NCBI GenBank assembly: GCA_008508345.1
Contig: QNGE01000277.1
Location: 248,001-312,000 of the forward strand
Source: Paragonimus westermani
Lineage: Eukaryota > Platyhelminthes > Trematoda > Plagiorchiida > Troglotrematidae
Direction: 5' to 3'
DNA: 64,000 nucleotides
Positions 13,140 to 64,000 of this stretch are shown here, one piece after another. A program made the translations under genes and the position numbers. Each line of letters opens with the position of its first letter. Within the stretch, counting starts at the first letter, position 1. The notes under the pieces were generated by a model, which was given only the letters and a program-made list of their open reading frames with translations, made no database searches and was not told the DNA's origin.

Positions 13140-13483
13140 CTTCTGTCAGGTTTGCCTATACCAACAATTATAACCTGACCAATAAACTGATGGAACTCCG
13201 TGTGTTTTAACTTACTAACGACATATCTGTCGTCGGCATCACCGAATCATAATTTCCATCAAATCCTCTTGATCCAGAGCTTGATATATCAGATGGGCTC
13301 CTCTTTCGGAATGACAAAATCATGAGTATAGATGGCGCTGTTGCTCTTTGTCCGCAACTCCATCCGGGCTAGCACCGTATCTCACCCAATGTTCACTGCC
13401 ATTCCAGAATCAGTCCAATGCTCTATTATAATATCCAACTATGGCAGATCGTTGGCTGGCATAGTTTGTCGGCCTTCTTGCCC

Positions 13484-14035
13484 TGAACGCACGAGACTTA
13501 GATGGTCAGGTCATGTATTAAGCATGGCATCTAGTCGGCTGCCACACCGAGCACCCTGTTCCAACGCTGTGGCCGACCGGCACAAGGTGCGAGGTGGACA
13601 GGTGATGACCTGGCGCAAGCAATTGAAATCGTTCACGGTTGGTCACTGTAAGTCAGGTTCGTCTCCCGAGCTGGGACCATCGCGACTCACAGAGTCGGTG
13701 GCTGGAGGCTCTAGGTGAGATGACGGCTAATCGAGCTCAGTGGCGTGACTGTTGTCGTTGTTACTGACGCGGAGCATTGAAAGTTGTGGGTAAGCTGTCT
13801 TGTTGATGAGGTCTTACTTTCACTTACAGCTCGGTGTTTTGTTGCATGGTGTAGGTACCTTGATGTTGAATGTTTGAATATGGACGTAGCTATCCTTGGT
13901 AGTTAGGTCCATTCCCGTCCCCTTCCTCTTCTTTTCTCTCTTCCTATACAGGGTTCGCTTTTCTTCTTCTTCATGGTTGTGTGGCGGTTAAGCATCAGTG
14001 GTTCACACTGATGTATTTCTGTCTGCGATGATGAT
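13484..14035 (+). mobile_element. RTE-like LINE 3' end fragment inserted into the CR1-like endonuclease
   Basis: Encodes RLRWSGHVLSMASSRLPHRA, the conserved C-terminus after RTE RT, and later an SRLTESVAGGSR frame. It closes with the family 3' tail cactgatgtatttctgtctg and a gatgatgat run. The host endonuclease reading stops at CRPSCPE before it and resumes after it, so this is a 5'-truncated insertion. Confidence 0.78.
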
Positions 14036-15217
14036 AAGACAATCTTGTTCAGGCTATTCACATATCCCAATAATGGGCGACTTTAACATGCCACAAATTG
14101 GCTTCCAATCTCGTTCGTACAAAGGTTCCGTCAAAGCAATTCCTGCAGCTGCAGTTGGGGCTACAGACCTTACCGAACATGTCACTGTTTATCCAAGATG
14201 GCGCAATGACCATGCTCTCACCCTTCAGAACATGTTTTCACTGATAGGGAACTAATGGTAGACAACTTAGTAGCGAACACCCCGCTCGGCTCGAGCGACC
14301 ACGTTGTAATAACTCTCGATTTCATCCGTGGTGCTGACCTTACTCCTGATGCAACTGTTCCCAAAAGAAACTCCCGAAGAATTATGGTAAGCGCGATCAA
14401 TACTTACTTAGCTTTTGCCTTGTCGGACCAGCTGAACTCATTGTCTGTTGATGAAATGTGACCAATCTACTTACTTCATTCGCGAAGCCATAGGTTGTTC
14501 AAGATCATTTTACTCCACGACTCGTCGAAAACTTCAACGGCATTTGTATTCCGGAACGTTACAGACAATTCACGCTAAAAGTTTAACGTGGAATGGGTTT
14601 AGAACGTCAAGCAATCCAGGTGGTCGTCATCTCTATGCGCGACTTCGAAATTACTACCCCAAACCAGTCAAGTAAGATCGACTGGATTTCCAACTGCTCT
14701 TAACCAGGCGCTCTGTCGGTTATCCCATAACCCTGTACACGTGTCTTGCAACCCCATAAAGCCAAAGCTGGTGTGCCCCAGCTAGCCGGCCCACATAGGC
14801 TGGCAAGCTCAGATGACGAAGCTTCTGAAGTTCTGGCGAACTGTGTTTGCAAACACCATACCGAACTCTTCCGCGGCAAACAGTTAAAATTTCTGATGAG
14901 ATAACCATGGTAGGCACCACAGTGGATGGTGTGGTAACGAGGCTTCGGAAGGTGAAATTTACATCTCTTGGACCGGACTGTATATCCTCCTTAGTCCTTG
15001 TACATGGGTGTGCGCAGTTAGCTGTTCCGTTGAGCATCCTGTTTACACAGTCTGTTGTTGAAACTGTGCCCAAAAGCCGGAAGTCGTCGAATATATCTCC
15101 GGCCCTTGAAGATTGGCAGAGCAACTAACCGTGTGACTGTCGTCCGATTGCTTTCCTATCTTGTGTCTACGATCATTGAGGCGTTAGCTCATGACTTGCT
15201 ATGTAGATATCTAATAT

Positions 15218-15541
15218 TTTCAAGTTGACCATCACACATTTGATCGCAGCGTTCGCATTCAGATAGACTTTCCAGCCAGCCTCTTTCGAAAAGAAGCACT
15301 AGACTCGGGTTTCGCTCTCATTAGAGCTCGTCAGTAGTGCATATCCTTGCCACGGCCGGGATTTAAACTCCGGTCATTCCAATCATGAGGCAACTACTGA
15401 CGAGCTCTAATGAGAGCGAAACCCGAGTCTAGTGCTTCTTTTCGAAAGAGGCTGGCTGGAAAGTCTATCTGAATGCGAACGCTGCGATCAAATGTGAGTG
15501 ATGGTCAACTTGAAAATAAACCAAATTCCCGACTACTCATC
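15218..15541. mobile_element. tRNA-cored fold-back element, copy 2, with 13-bp target-site duplication
   Basis: Left arm 15217-15338 is the near-perfect reverse complement of 15393-15516, around a 54-base loop holding a B-box-like ggagtttaaatccc on the minus strand. A tail ataaaccaaattcccgact follows the right arm. The 13-base sequence agatatctaatat flanks the element at 15205-15217 and 15542-15554. It sits inside the CR1-like RT region. Confidence 0.88.
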
Positions 15542-15812
15542 AGATATCTAATATCACGAGCTTCCTTTTGCTACAAGCATCATAGCTTTTTCTGTGGCCG
15601 CCCATGCACTACGAATTTTCTACTAACTGTGGACTACTGCTGATATTGGAGAGAGGGTTAACGCTGTTTACTTTGACTTTGCCAAAGCTTTTGATCATGT
15701 AAATCAGTCTGTTTTACTCGACAACCTCCACCACTATAGTACCAGAGGTAGCCTTCTCCGCTGGTTCGAATCCTATATATCAAGCTGTTCGCGTCTGCAG
15801 TTAACCATAACT

Positions 15813-15860
15813 GAGAACCACTGACGTGTTGCCGTCTATGATGATGATGGTGTTGATAAC
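15813..15860 (+). mobile_element. Minimal LINE 3' tail insertion
   Basis: About 45 bases, ccactgacgtgttgccgtct followed by atgatgatgatgg, match the 3' terminus of the RTE-like elements at 14000, 28460 and 55410. It interrupts the CR1-like RT between RLQLTIT and SQDSILG. It appears to be a severely 5'-truncated insertion. Confidence 0.6.
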
Positions 15861-16440
15861 AGGCCGTTCTTAATGTGTACGAATGGGTTTCTCTTTTTTC
15901 TTCGCCAGACTTAGCTTCAGCGGAGCCTCACAGGACTCTATCTTGGGGTCACTACTTTTCTCCATCTTCACCCCTGACCCGTCATCTGAAGTGTCATCCT
16001 CCTTAATGCTGTTTGCCTACTATATTAAGGTCTGGTGTAGTGTTCTTAAAAGCTCTAACACTTGTCCCCCACAGGCTGACAGCAGCACCCTTCATCCGTG
16101 GACTAAATCGAACCTCATTGTGTTCAACTTCGTCAAGTGGAAAGTTGTGCATATCACACATAAGCACAACTTCCCTCGCTTCTTCGGCGAAGCACTGCTT
16201 CAAGTTAGCGACAGGGAAAAGACCTTGGCATTCTTGTGCCGAGTAACCTCTCACTACTCTTAGTACTGAGATAAACGCCAAGAAAGTTAATAGCACACTA
16301 GCCGTTCTTAAGTGTCTGTTCGGGAAATCCAGGTGATGTTTGAAGAATCTGTACAAAAACTTTACCCGTCCTTATCTCGAGCAAGGGACCCTTGTTTGGT
16401 CTCCTCAGGAAGGTAAACTTATTTTAAAAACTATCTTGAG

Positions 16441-19400
16441 ACTTGCAAAGAAAACAGTTCCATTTCACATTGTTAGGTGAGTAAGTTGTTAGGTAATCAA
16501 CAAGCGAGCTGTCAACCGAGATTGAATGGTGAAGAGCTCTTTCCTGAGAATCAAGTTCTATTTGTCTAACAGTGGTGGTAGGGGTGGGAGGGGAAGATGA
16601 AATCATGTAATAAAACTGTCAATTAAAGACGTTTTAATAGTTAGTCTGTTGCGTGCTCCGCTAGTCTGTTGACAAGTAGGATGAACATTGCGGCGTTGCT
16701 GAAGTTCAGATAGACAACGGCCAAGACTTGTAAGTAGAGGCACGCATGAAATACTTAGGCTCTCGACCAGCTTGACGATCGGTTGCTGACTTTTCAAGGC
16801 ACTGTCGCGATGTGATTAATGTACATAAGCAGCAGTCTTACGCAGGCACCCAAGGCGTTTGTACTGCTGTTTGCCCGTACATGGAACAGTCTGTTCTGTC
16901 ATCGCCAGTTGTGGACTTCCTCTTGTAAACACTGTGACTAGATTGTTGTGAACAGTGATGATCGTAGCTGTGGTTGGTGCCCAAACCTGCGCTCTCAAAC
17001 ACCTACGCACTGATTTTGTCGTTTTGATCGGTAATGAAACGCTTGCAGCGTAACTACAAGGCTCGGCGAACAACCAAATACCTAAGTTTCCTGACTTAAA
17101 CGGAGCGTATGTTAAGCGGGAAACTGATACATTATCCGTATGTTATGGTAGCATTTGCAGAAGTCGTACCGACTGCAAATGTTCTACTAAGAGGCTGCTT
17201 CAGTTTTCTGATTGAAGCTGCATCCAGTTATCTTTCCGGAATTTTGGGTCATTTGCATGAATACGAATGTTGGTGAAATCTGCGGTGGCAAAGGATGGTC
17301 AAACCTGACTCAAACTGTCGGAGTTCTTCTGGCACAACTAAAACGTTTAGTTATGTGTTACATCTATTTGGTTTGCTGTTATTTGTATTTTGGCTGTATG
17401 GTTAGGTTACAGGCTGGTTGAAGCTTATTCATCAAGTCTACGTCGTCTTACAACTTTCTAATGGTCGATTTTTTGTTTGGTGATCTACCACGACTCTGTT
17501 ACCGTCAGAAAATTCTATCCAGCTAGTTGTCTTCCTCAGCCTGAAGGTACCGAGGGCAACTGCAACAATATGGCTATCTTTTCGTCCACTCTGGTGTTTT
17601 TCGATGACGGGGAACGATTTCAAGGACTGTTGAAACAAGCCGTACAAAATGGTTATGTTTCTGGGCTCAAGATGGCTTCTCCACAAAGCCTTCATGACTT
17701 GAGACTGTGCATCATCCAGTTGCTTAATACAGGAAAGCTTTCAGCTGTTACCGTAGGCTACAGTATCGTATCCTTTCCACATGGAATGGGTGTAGACAGG
17801 TGATTCCAAGTTTTATCGTTGTAGACCTGATGATCGTGTGCACGCTTTGGGAAGTGGACAATATCTGCTAGGGTTTACTACTCCGATGTTGCGTGGATGC
17901 GAAGGGTCCGTCGTGTATGAAGAGCCATTTTTGTTAATCAGGAAAGTGAGCTGACCGTCCCTAGTTTTACTGTCAACGGTGTAACCTCCATGAATGTACT
18001 AAGACTTGCTGGAGATGAGACGAGACGATGAAGTTCTACATCTGGTCGAAGTCACCACACTTACGTATTCATTTTCTTGTCTTACGTGACCCACACGTTT
18101 ATCTGGGTTAAGTTCGATTACACATATTTCACTCGCTTGAGAAAGATGTAAAAGGCGCTACACTGCTCCATTGGACAAGTAACCTGATGCTTAACAGGTG
18201 TATAGTGGCAGCGGTCGCGAATACCGCTGATGGTGCGGTTTGTTCACAAGTGAGGTTATTCAATGTGGTTTTGGCGGGACAAATTTACGGCTAGGTATTT
18301 CGGTCGTCCGACCCTTGTGCAGGGGAGCAGTTTTGATTAAAATACGGTCTATATCCTTTTTTGCTTTCTTTGTTGTTAGTGCTGTCATCATCTTTCTTGT
18401 GTTATTTTTCACTCTTTCATTGTATCTGTGAGACTTCGCTAACTGACTAGCATTTCAGGTGCCGCTGAGAAATTTGAACTACATTATTGGTGCTCCTGTG
18501 TACGGGGATGCTCTTATTTTCCCTTTGAAGTCGATGTTACTTCTGTTATTTCTCATTTGTGCTCTTTTTAGACTTTATGCTACAAATCTGTTTGCAATTC
18601 GTGTGCCATCCCTGCTGGTGACAACCTCAATTTATGTCGCGATTCTCCTCGTTTTTTCACACGGGAGGTCGGTTGTGTAAATATTGCGTACCTTTCTTCT
18701 TCCAAAAGCAATCAAACCTCCACACGGTAATTTCATGGTGTTTTCACAGAGCATGCGTAACATGTTTGTCATAACTTTTATCACTCGGTTTCTAACGTTA
18801 GAGTCGTATTGTTTTTGATACCTTGTGAGTGCTTGCTTCTTCCGCTGATTAGTCATAACAGCGGGTGAATTTTTTTTTACAAAACTAGTCACATACTCCT
18901 TGTACAGTCGCCTAAACCAGGCCAGATTTTATCGATCTCATCTCAGTACCGTTCGGTTGTGACGCCACAGATAATCTGTCACCCTTTGTGTCACGAGTTT
19001 AAACTAGGTTCATATTTGATGTTACGGCGACCAGTAGCGAACGTAACAAATGTCGTCAAGGCACAAAAAATCCATTCCCAGATGAATAACTGAATTCCTG
19101 GGTGTATTGGTGCAAATGTATTAATGATTGTGACGTTTGGGGGCTATTTCATTTTGGGTCCCGCTGCCTCACATCAGCCGCTTATCAAACTAGTGTGTTC
19201 TATCTGTAATATTCTTCGCTTCGTTGGAACGATCTTCTTTACCAACATTTATGTTGTCCCATGTGTGGTGCTTCTTGAAGATGGTGGTTTATAGCACTGT
19301 CGGATACAGAGCTTCAAGGTATTCCAGAATTAATTCCAGAATAAATACGCTCTAGTTTTCAGAACAGCTCGTGAACGATCGGTAATTTGGCTTACTGGTG

Positions 19401-21996
19401 TATTGGCAAACCAAATTACTGATTGTTTACAAATTGTGAAATTATGAATCCTCAATCGGTTTCAAGTATCCTCCAACAAATGTTCTATTTGTCTGGACCA
19501 TCAGTTATCGTCTTTATTGGATATCCCTAAATGCTGTGCAAAGTATGTTGACAGACGGGATTAACTCTATTCCTCAATAGACTTGAAGTCTACTTTTAAG
19601 ACTGAAGCAATGGGTTACGAGCCGCTAATTGAATTGATAAAAACGGATGAGTCGGCTCATAAGACATCATTGTGGACGAGTGTGGTGATTGTAATTGTGG
19701 TGTGCTCGAACTGGGCTAAGATTGCGTTGGCGTCCATGGATACTACATGGAATTTTATTGATTCACCTCTAGTTTGTGTGCTCCAGTCTTTTTGTACCCA
19801 GTATTCTCGACGCAGACTTACTGTGGAACTGCTCGGGCGATCCTGTGAACTCTGTCTTCTGTTGTATTTATTCAGGATGTATTCATTTAACGGCTTAGTA
19901 TAGGACTAGACAGTGCTACAGCTGGGACAGTTAGCAAGGAGAACGCGATTATGTATTCATACAATAATTGATTTCCCACATAAGTGAGTTTCTAACTATA
20001 GGTGCTCTAGATCCCCGGGCTCCCATCAGGGGCGTGTTGGGAAGACGGAGCGGAATACACATATCAGTCGTCTCATGACTTGATGCGAAGTCATTGTCTA
20101 GTTGATAAGCTATCTGTTTTCTAAACAAGGCTTTGTCAAGCGGTGACGTAGCATACGAAGAACACGTCGATAATAAAGGATTGCTTTCGGTACGGAGATG
20201 TTCAGACTGCCATCCCTGGAAAGCCTTTGTGTGATAGCATCGTTCCTCATTTGGTGACTTCATTATGGATGTGAAGTCATGGGCAAGCAGTGGCTGTCAG
20301 CTACGGATAGTGGACAAATATATTCCGTTCCTGTAGATCTAGCTTCAATGTATAGGTCATCTTACTTAGTCTCAGCGATAGTTAATTATATACGGAGTGT
20401 TTCTTATACTTTTGCTGGCGAAAATAAAAACGAATTGCTCAGCTGACCGACAACAAATTACAATGCCCAAGAACCGGCGGCAACAGAATACTAGTGATAC
20501 CATGTGTTGTACTAATCCGTTTGAGAGAAACACTTGAATTTTGATTAGGGTTGGTGTTTTCTGTTCTTCGCCATCCTCTTCTGACTATACTGAACGGTTA
20601 GCAGTTATTGATTGGAGGAGGTTTTCTTTCTCTATTCCTCCAACTGTATATTATAAAGCAGATGTTTTTTCCTGCTCAAGTGCTTTTTAATATTAAAGGA
20701 AAAATATTGACTAATATCGGCTGCGAGATCTCGTTCTCCACTCACTTACTAAACCGACAAATTGTCTGCATCCTTTCGTTATCAGTACTGTATCGCCTGG
20801 CTTCGGTCTGCATTCCGTGTTTTCTTTTTCGTTTAGCTTAAGCGGAAGGCCAGTTAGAAGTTGTTTGTTTGGTTTCCCAAAGATTTTTCCGCTACTTCAG
20901 CTGCTGATGTTTACGTTATTTGTAATAAACTGACCAGTTTCGGTTCAGAATGTGCTGCGTTTGTGGTACAGGAAGTCAGTAGTTGGAGACAATTCGGTAA
21001 GGTAAAGGTGCCAGTGGTGATCGTTCTGTGTAACTGTTCGACTCACTGCTTCTTTTAACCATCAAACCGACTAACTTTGATGTTTAAGTGCGCACTTCAT
21101 TGTTCTTGTTTATTCAATTTTCCGGGATTCCACCACTTTTATTTGGCGAGCTTTGTTGTGTTCATTTTTGAGTGCGATAATGCACTCAGTCGGTTGCGTT
21201 TGTTTCCCCCCCGTTACATTCTTCCTCCTTTTCAGTTAACCCGTGACGTTGATAATGCACCTGTGTCGTGAATTTTAAACCCGGTTACTTTGCATTCGTT
21301 TTAACTGTGGGTCTACATGTGGTCTAGTGTATCATGTAGTACATGTCAAATGCGTAAATTAATTAAGTATACCCATTTTTCTAGTGGCTTTTAGTGGAGC
21401 TGATTTTGAGTGGACTAGTATCAAACTGGCTTAGTTTTGCCCATAATTTGTATGTAATACAGCCGACTAGGCTAGCAACCTCGTTGTGTGACAGTTAAGC
21501 AATTGTTCTAATCACTTACTGATGTTTGACTGTTTTTCATAATGACGATCTTTCGCATGCCGATGTGTCGTGGGCTGTACGAAACGTCGGGTGGGTGGCA
21601 AACGGCAGGCGGGTGTCCCCTCTCAATTTAGCATCATTTTTAAGTTGATTTTGTGCCGCTTGTAAAATCAGGCGTCGCCTTCAAAAGAGCTCCATGTGAT
21701 TCCGCTTCTTGCTTTAATCGGTACCTGTTCTAATACTTCACAGTTATCCATGTTTTCGCAATTCTCGAGTTATGAAAAGCAACCGTGACTTCAGTTTTAA
21801 TCTTGTTAGATGCCTATATTCATGTTGCCTTGTTTCAACAGTTACCGTGTTGTCTTCGCCTGTTAAGTGTTATGTGCATGCATTCTGTATAAATCGCACA
21901 ATTGATTCTGCTGCTGTTTTTTTATCTCCAACAATGTTTTTCTTGTGTTAACCGATATCCTCCCACTCTTCTGCACTTCTCCTTTAGCACTCTAGG
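16441..21996. other. TGR upstream region, no recognised gene
   Basis: Many short frames and no domain. A 108-codon + frame at 17477-17803 and a 106-codon + frame at 19583-19903 are unassigned. A short hairpin (catttgcag ... ctgcaaatg) lies at about 17152-17180. From about 18300 the sequence is T-rich on the + strand. The promoter and any upstream TGR leader exon should lie here or further left, but I cannot point to them. Confidence 0.4.
21930..21996 (+). promoter_or_regulatory. Putative 3' splice acceptor just upstream of the TGR start codon
   Basis: A pyrimidine-rich run ending cttctcctttag, then cactctag, abuts the ATG by 1-9 bases. Flatworm genes often acquire a spliced leader in trans, and schistosome TGR is known to use alternative first exons for cytosolic and mitochondrial forms. 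Either would need an acceptor exactly here. No leader exon was recognised upstream. Confidence 0.45.
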
Positions 21997-60961
<38,965 letters not shown>

Positions 60962-60962
60962 N

Positions 60963-61072
<110 letters not shown>

Positions 61073-62811
61073 TAATTGTTACCAATTCACAGTTCTCACT
61101 ACCCTCACAACCGTCTTCAATCCCCATGCTTGTTTCTGCTGCAGACTCCCTTCCCGGTACATTAAGGATGTATTTCTGATTAGGCACGGGTTGAGCCGAA
61201 CACAGGTGGATGAGTGTATTCTGTTTTTCCGCTCAAACGGTATCTTAGATGTATGGTTCATATCAACTGCTGAATATTTGGTACGCTTATACCGTAAGGA
61301 AAATGCAACCAGGTTTCAGCCGTGATTTTGTTTTCACCCTAATCAGCATTTTCATTGCTTCCGTCCACCAAACTTTATCTGAAGTTCTCATTGTGTATCC
61401 ACGTTAGGATTCCGAAGTTAAATAAATAAATCTCAAGGCTGAACGCATATAACTCAATTTCATACGCACTTATTCTCGTGCCTTTGTAGTTCGTCTTTTT
61501 TGTTCGGGTTCATTTGTATTCATATGCTTACTTACATAAGTTGCCTAGTTACGTTACTTTGTCCAAATATGTTTGCACTAAAGTATTTGACTATCGGTGG
61601 TTTATTTAAACAGGCAACAACTAGCTTCAACTACCTCTGCACTCTCGTTGAGGCATTCAGTGTTTTGTGTGAAGGGGACTGGATTGGGCGAAATTATCGA
61701 TACGAACCTAGTCAATGATTCGCGGACAGCTGTAGCCACTCGAACAATCTGGTGTGTCAGCGAAGTGACCAATCAAGACGATATTATGGTAAAGCATCGG
61801 ATTTATTGTGAAGAGCATCTGTGCGAAACAGACGGGTGGCATGCAAAACCCAGTCAACCAATTGAGAAGCTGAACTTTCAAGACCGATTAGATTCCTTCA
61901 TTTTCTTGCTGCTGACCGGTGGTAACCTAGTGGAAATGAGAACGGGCTTTGCAACAGCCGACCTCAATGACCACCAGCTGTTTTAACCTACATGGGTCTT
62001 ACCAGCACAACGCACGTCGGAAAATCGAACCCACGACCTATTCTGCTACCTTGAAGCACTACATCGATGCGGGGGCTTATTAACTGGGACTTCAGTCATT
62101 CTTGGTACAACTTAGGTAGTGAGCGCCCGCAGCAGAATTACTTTTGTAGTTGCACCACTGCCGTCTTCCAATTGATGAAGAACGGGATTAGAAAGTGTAC
62201 CCTCAGACAAAGCACTCCGATTGACCGACGATTGATCGTGGCCGCAGTCGTACTGTTCCATACGGTTGAAAACTGTTGTTACAATTCTACCGCCTGATGT
62301 ATCTTCAAATTCATTCATTGCGCGCTGCATTGATCATAAAGCGACTGCACTGTGCATCCTCGGACTGGACAAGCCCCCCTCCACCAACTGAGTCAGACTC
62401 GTGAGTCACTAGTTCCAGGCATGGTCCTCCAAGAAAACACTATCTCCTATTGTCTGGTAGTTCAGACTTTTGAGTCGGATACTCGGGGTGGGGTTCCTCA
62501 AGCCAACCGACTTCCACGGCCTAGACGACCTGGAGGTGTCAGAAGTTATCGCTGTCCTGACTAACTGATCCACTCACTTTCACCGTTTTTCTCCTCTGCT
62601 GCACATTGCCCTTTCGTGTTGCCCAGACGACCGGTAGACATTGACGCTTTCAACGTCCACACCATTCGACACGTAGTTCAGGGAGATGCTGTGGTGGACA
62701 CCATCTGGAATTTGGGACTGAATGTGTGCCGTGTCTTCGGAACGCGCCTTTACGATCCTAGCGTTGTTCTCTACTTGAATTGGTTCATCGGTAATGTTGT
62801 GGGTCAGCGGT

Positions 62812-63792
62812 TATTTCTCAGTCTCCGTTGGTGATGATGAAGCCGAATCTCGCGGTCAGACTGTGGTGGTGGTTGCACTGTGCTCTAAGGCGGAGCAGAA
62901 TCTTTTGGGGTGGATCCTGGTGAATGGTCGTCTGTGTGTGATCAGACGCAGCACTTTAATCAAATTCGGTCTACCGATCTTTGAAGGGTGTTGTTCACTT
63001 GTCGTGTGCATATGGTCTGACAGACGGTAGGCAGATGCTGTCAGGACCGCGCGCCCCCCACATACATATGTTTGCTGGTGATGTGAATGCACATTTTGAT
63101 CGTGTGACTGCAGACGAGATACGGCTGGTTGGTATGTTCGGTGTCCGTGCGCAGCTGTCTGACTGTGATCTTAACAATTTTTGTGTACATCTCACGGACT
63201 CTTCATGTGGAATGGAGCGTTTCATCAGGAACGACGGCAATGCGTCACGCGGGGACCAACGTGTGTAACCCACTCATGGACTGAAATTGGTTATATGGGC
63301 GTCAGGTATCGGTGGCGCCACTGCATCAAGGACTGTTGCTCATTTTGGAGTAGTGACCTTGATTCAGACGATGCTACTGCTGGTGTCCGCTTTGTCCTAT
63401 CGTCTGATCGGAGGTCATCTGTTCATAAACATGAAGTACTCAGTTGGGAGATAGGCGACGAGGTTGCACAGGACGTCTGTCAAACGACACTGACAGTTAA
63501 ACTGTCTGGGTCCCATCCGTCGAATGATCCGAACGAACAGTAGGGGAAAATATTAATGTTATATGAGGACTTCTGGCGGATTGGTCTGTTTCAAATTAAC
63601 ATTGCAAATAGGATAGATGTGGACTTTTGCTGGTTCGTCAGAACTTATGAACGAGCATCGACTGATACCCCTTGATTGTGTGTACGACGTGGACTTTGTT
63701 GAGCTGAATTGCAAACTTACGGAGAGTCTGTATAAGGACTGTGAGGCTTTCTTGTCTGAGCAATCGGTAGATGTGGTGGGACATTTTGACCA
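62812..63792 (+). mobile_element. RTE-like LINE endonuclease fragment in repeat copy C
   Basis: Third copy of the same endonuclease relic, with GDVNAH near 63075 and DSDDATAGVRF near 63365 (Ala to Thr against A and B). Its 3' side diverges from the other copies after 63540 and has an extra segment before the FVELNCKLTESLYKDCEAF stretch. Confidence 0.7.
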
Positions 63793-64000
63793 GGATATGA
63801 CGCTTTTTGTTTTGCTTTTTAATGCCCAACCTCTGGCCGCCATTCTGTGACCCGTTTCGTTCTTGTTTAGACTCATCAGGTAGAGGTAGTCTAAATCCGA
63901 GACCATACGGGCTGCTGTTCGCTTCACGTGTCAGCGCTGTTATCCGCTCACCGACCAGTTCTGTGAGCGTCGCTTGTGACGAGACCGTTTTTGTGTGTGC
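63793..64000. other. Window end, TGR intron 15
   Basis: Unique relative to the other long-repeat copies. No terminal TGR exon (Gly-Cys-UGA-Gly) is visible. Confidence 0.5.

Larger units (their letters stand above)
13140..16440 (+). mobile_element. CR1/Jockey-like LINE relic with nested insertions
   Basis: Endonuclease first part at 13140-13483: LTNDISVVGITES, LDPELDISDGLLFRNDK, then SIRASTVSHPMFTAIPESV. It resumes at about 14036 with IPIMGDFNMPQ and LGSSDHVVITLDF. RT begins near 14900 (KVKFTSLGPDCISSLVL), continues at 15660 (YFDFAKAFDHVNQSVL) and 15915 (SQDSILGSLLF, then LFAYYIKVW where FADD has become FAYY). It ends near 16440 with NFTRPYLEQGTLVWSP. Interruptions at 13484-14035, 15218-15541 and 15813-15860 are later insertions. 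Not functional. Confidence 0.82.

Overview
The window is eukaryotic nuclear DNA from a flatworm, most likely a digenean trematode. It carries one convincing protein-coding gene, on the + strand: thioredoxin glutathione reductase (TGR), a glutaredoxin fused to a thioredoxin reductase. The CPYC glutaredoxin site, the close gap-free fit to flatworm TGR, 36-39 bp introns beside introns of up to 10 kb, and degenerate RTE-like and CR1/Jockey-like LINEs all suit a large-genome trematode. I cannot name the species from sequence alone.

Layout. 1-21996 lies upstream of TGR and is dominated by decayed mobile elements: a LINE endonuclease fragment (1-1000, -), a CR1-like reverse transcriptase (3440-4870, -), a Ty3/gypsy gag relic between partial LTRs (6509-7762, -), a tRNA-cored fold-back element (9535-9960), and a CR1-like LINE (13140-16440, +) interrupted by an RTE 3' fragment, a fold-back element with a 13-bp target-site duplication, and a very short LINE 3' tail. 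TGR starts at 21997. Fifteen exons (577 codons, no stop or frameshift) run to 58061. The first four are packed into 488 bp with introns of 39, 36 and 38 bp; the rest are separated by 95 bp to 10.3 kb of repeat-filled intron. The last exon, expected to encode about 22 residues ending in the Gly-Cys-Sec-Gly redox centre, and the SECIS element are not in the window.

The introns hold RTE-like LINEs: 24560-26600 (intron 4, -), 28446-29630 (intron 6, -), 42640-43813 (intron 9, -), 43815-46832 (intron 9, +) and 48750-49760 (intron 10, +). The most unusual structure is a roughly 3-kb block present three times at about 99% identity: once in intron 9 (43815-46504) and twice in tandem after exon 15 (57964-60961 and 60963 onward, period 2999 bp). 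The tandem copy duplicates the 3' part of TGR exon 15. A single N sits at the start of the intron-9 copy (43814) and at the tandem junction (60962), so scaffolding or gap-filling artefacts are as likely as real duplication.

Expected function: TGR is the single enzyme that keeps both glutathione and thioredoxin reduced in parasitic flatworms. All active-site and cofactor motifs that fall in the window are intact. Nothing else in the window is recognisable as a functional host gene. Many medium-sized open frames exist, but they belong to retroelement debris or have no recognisable features.
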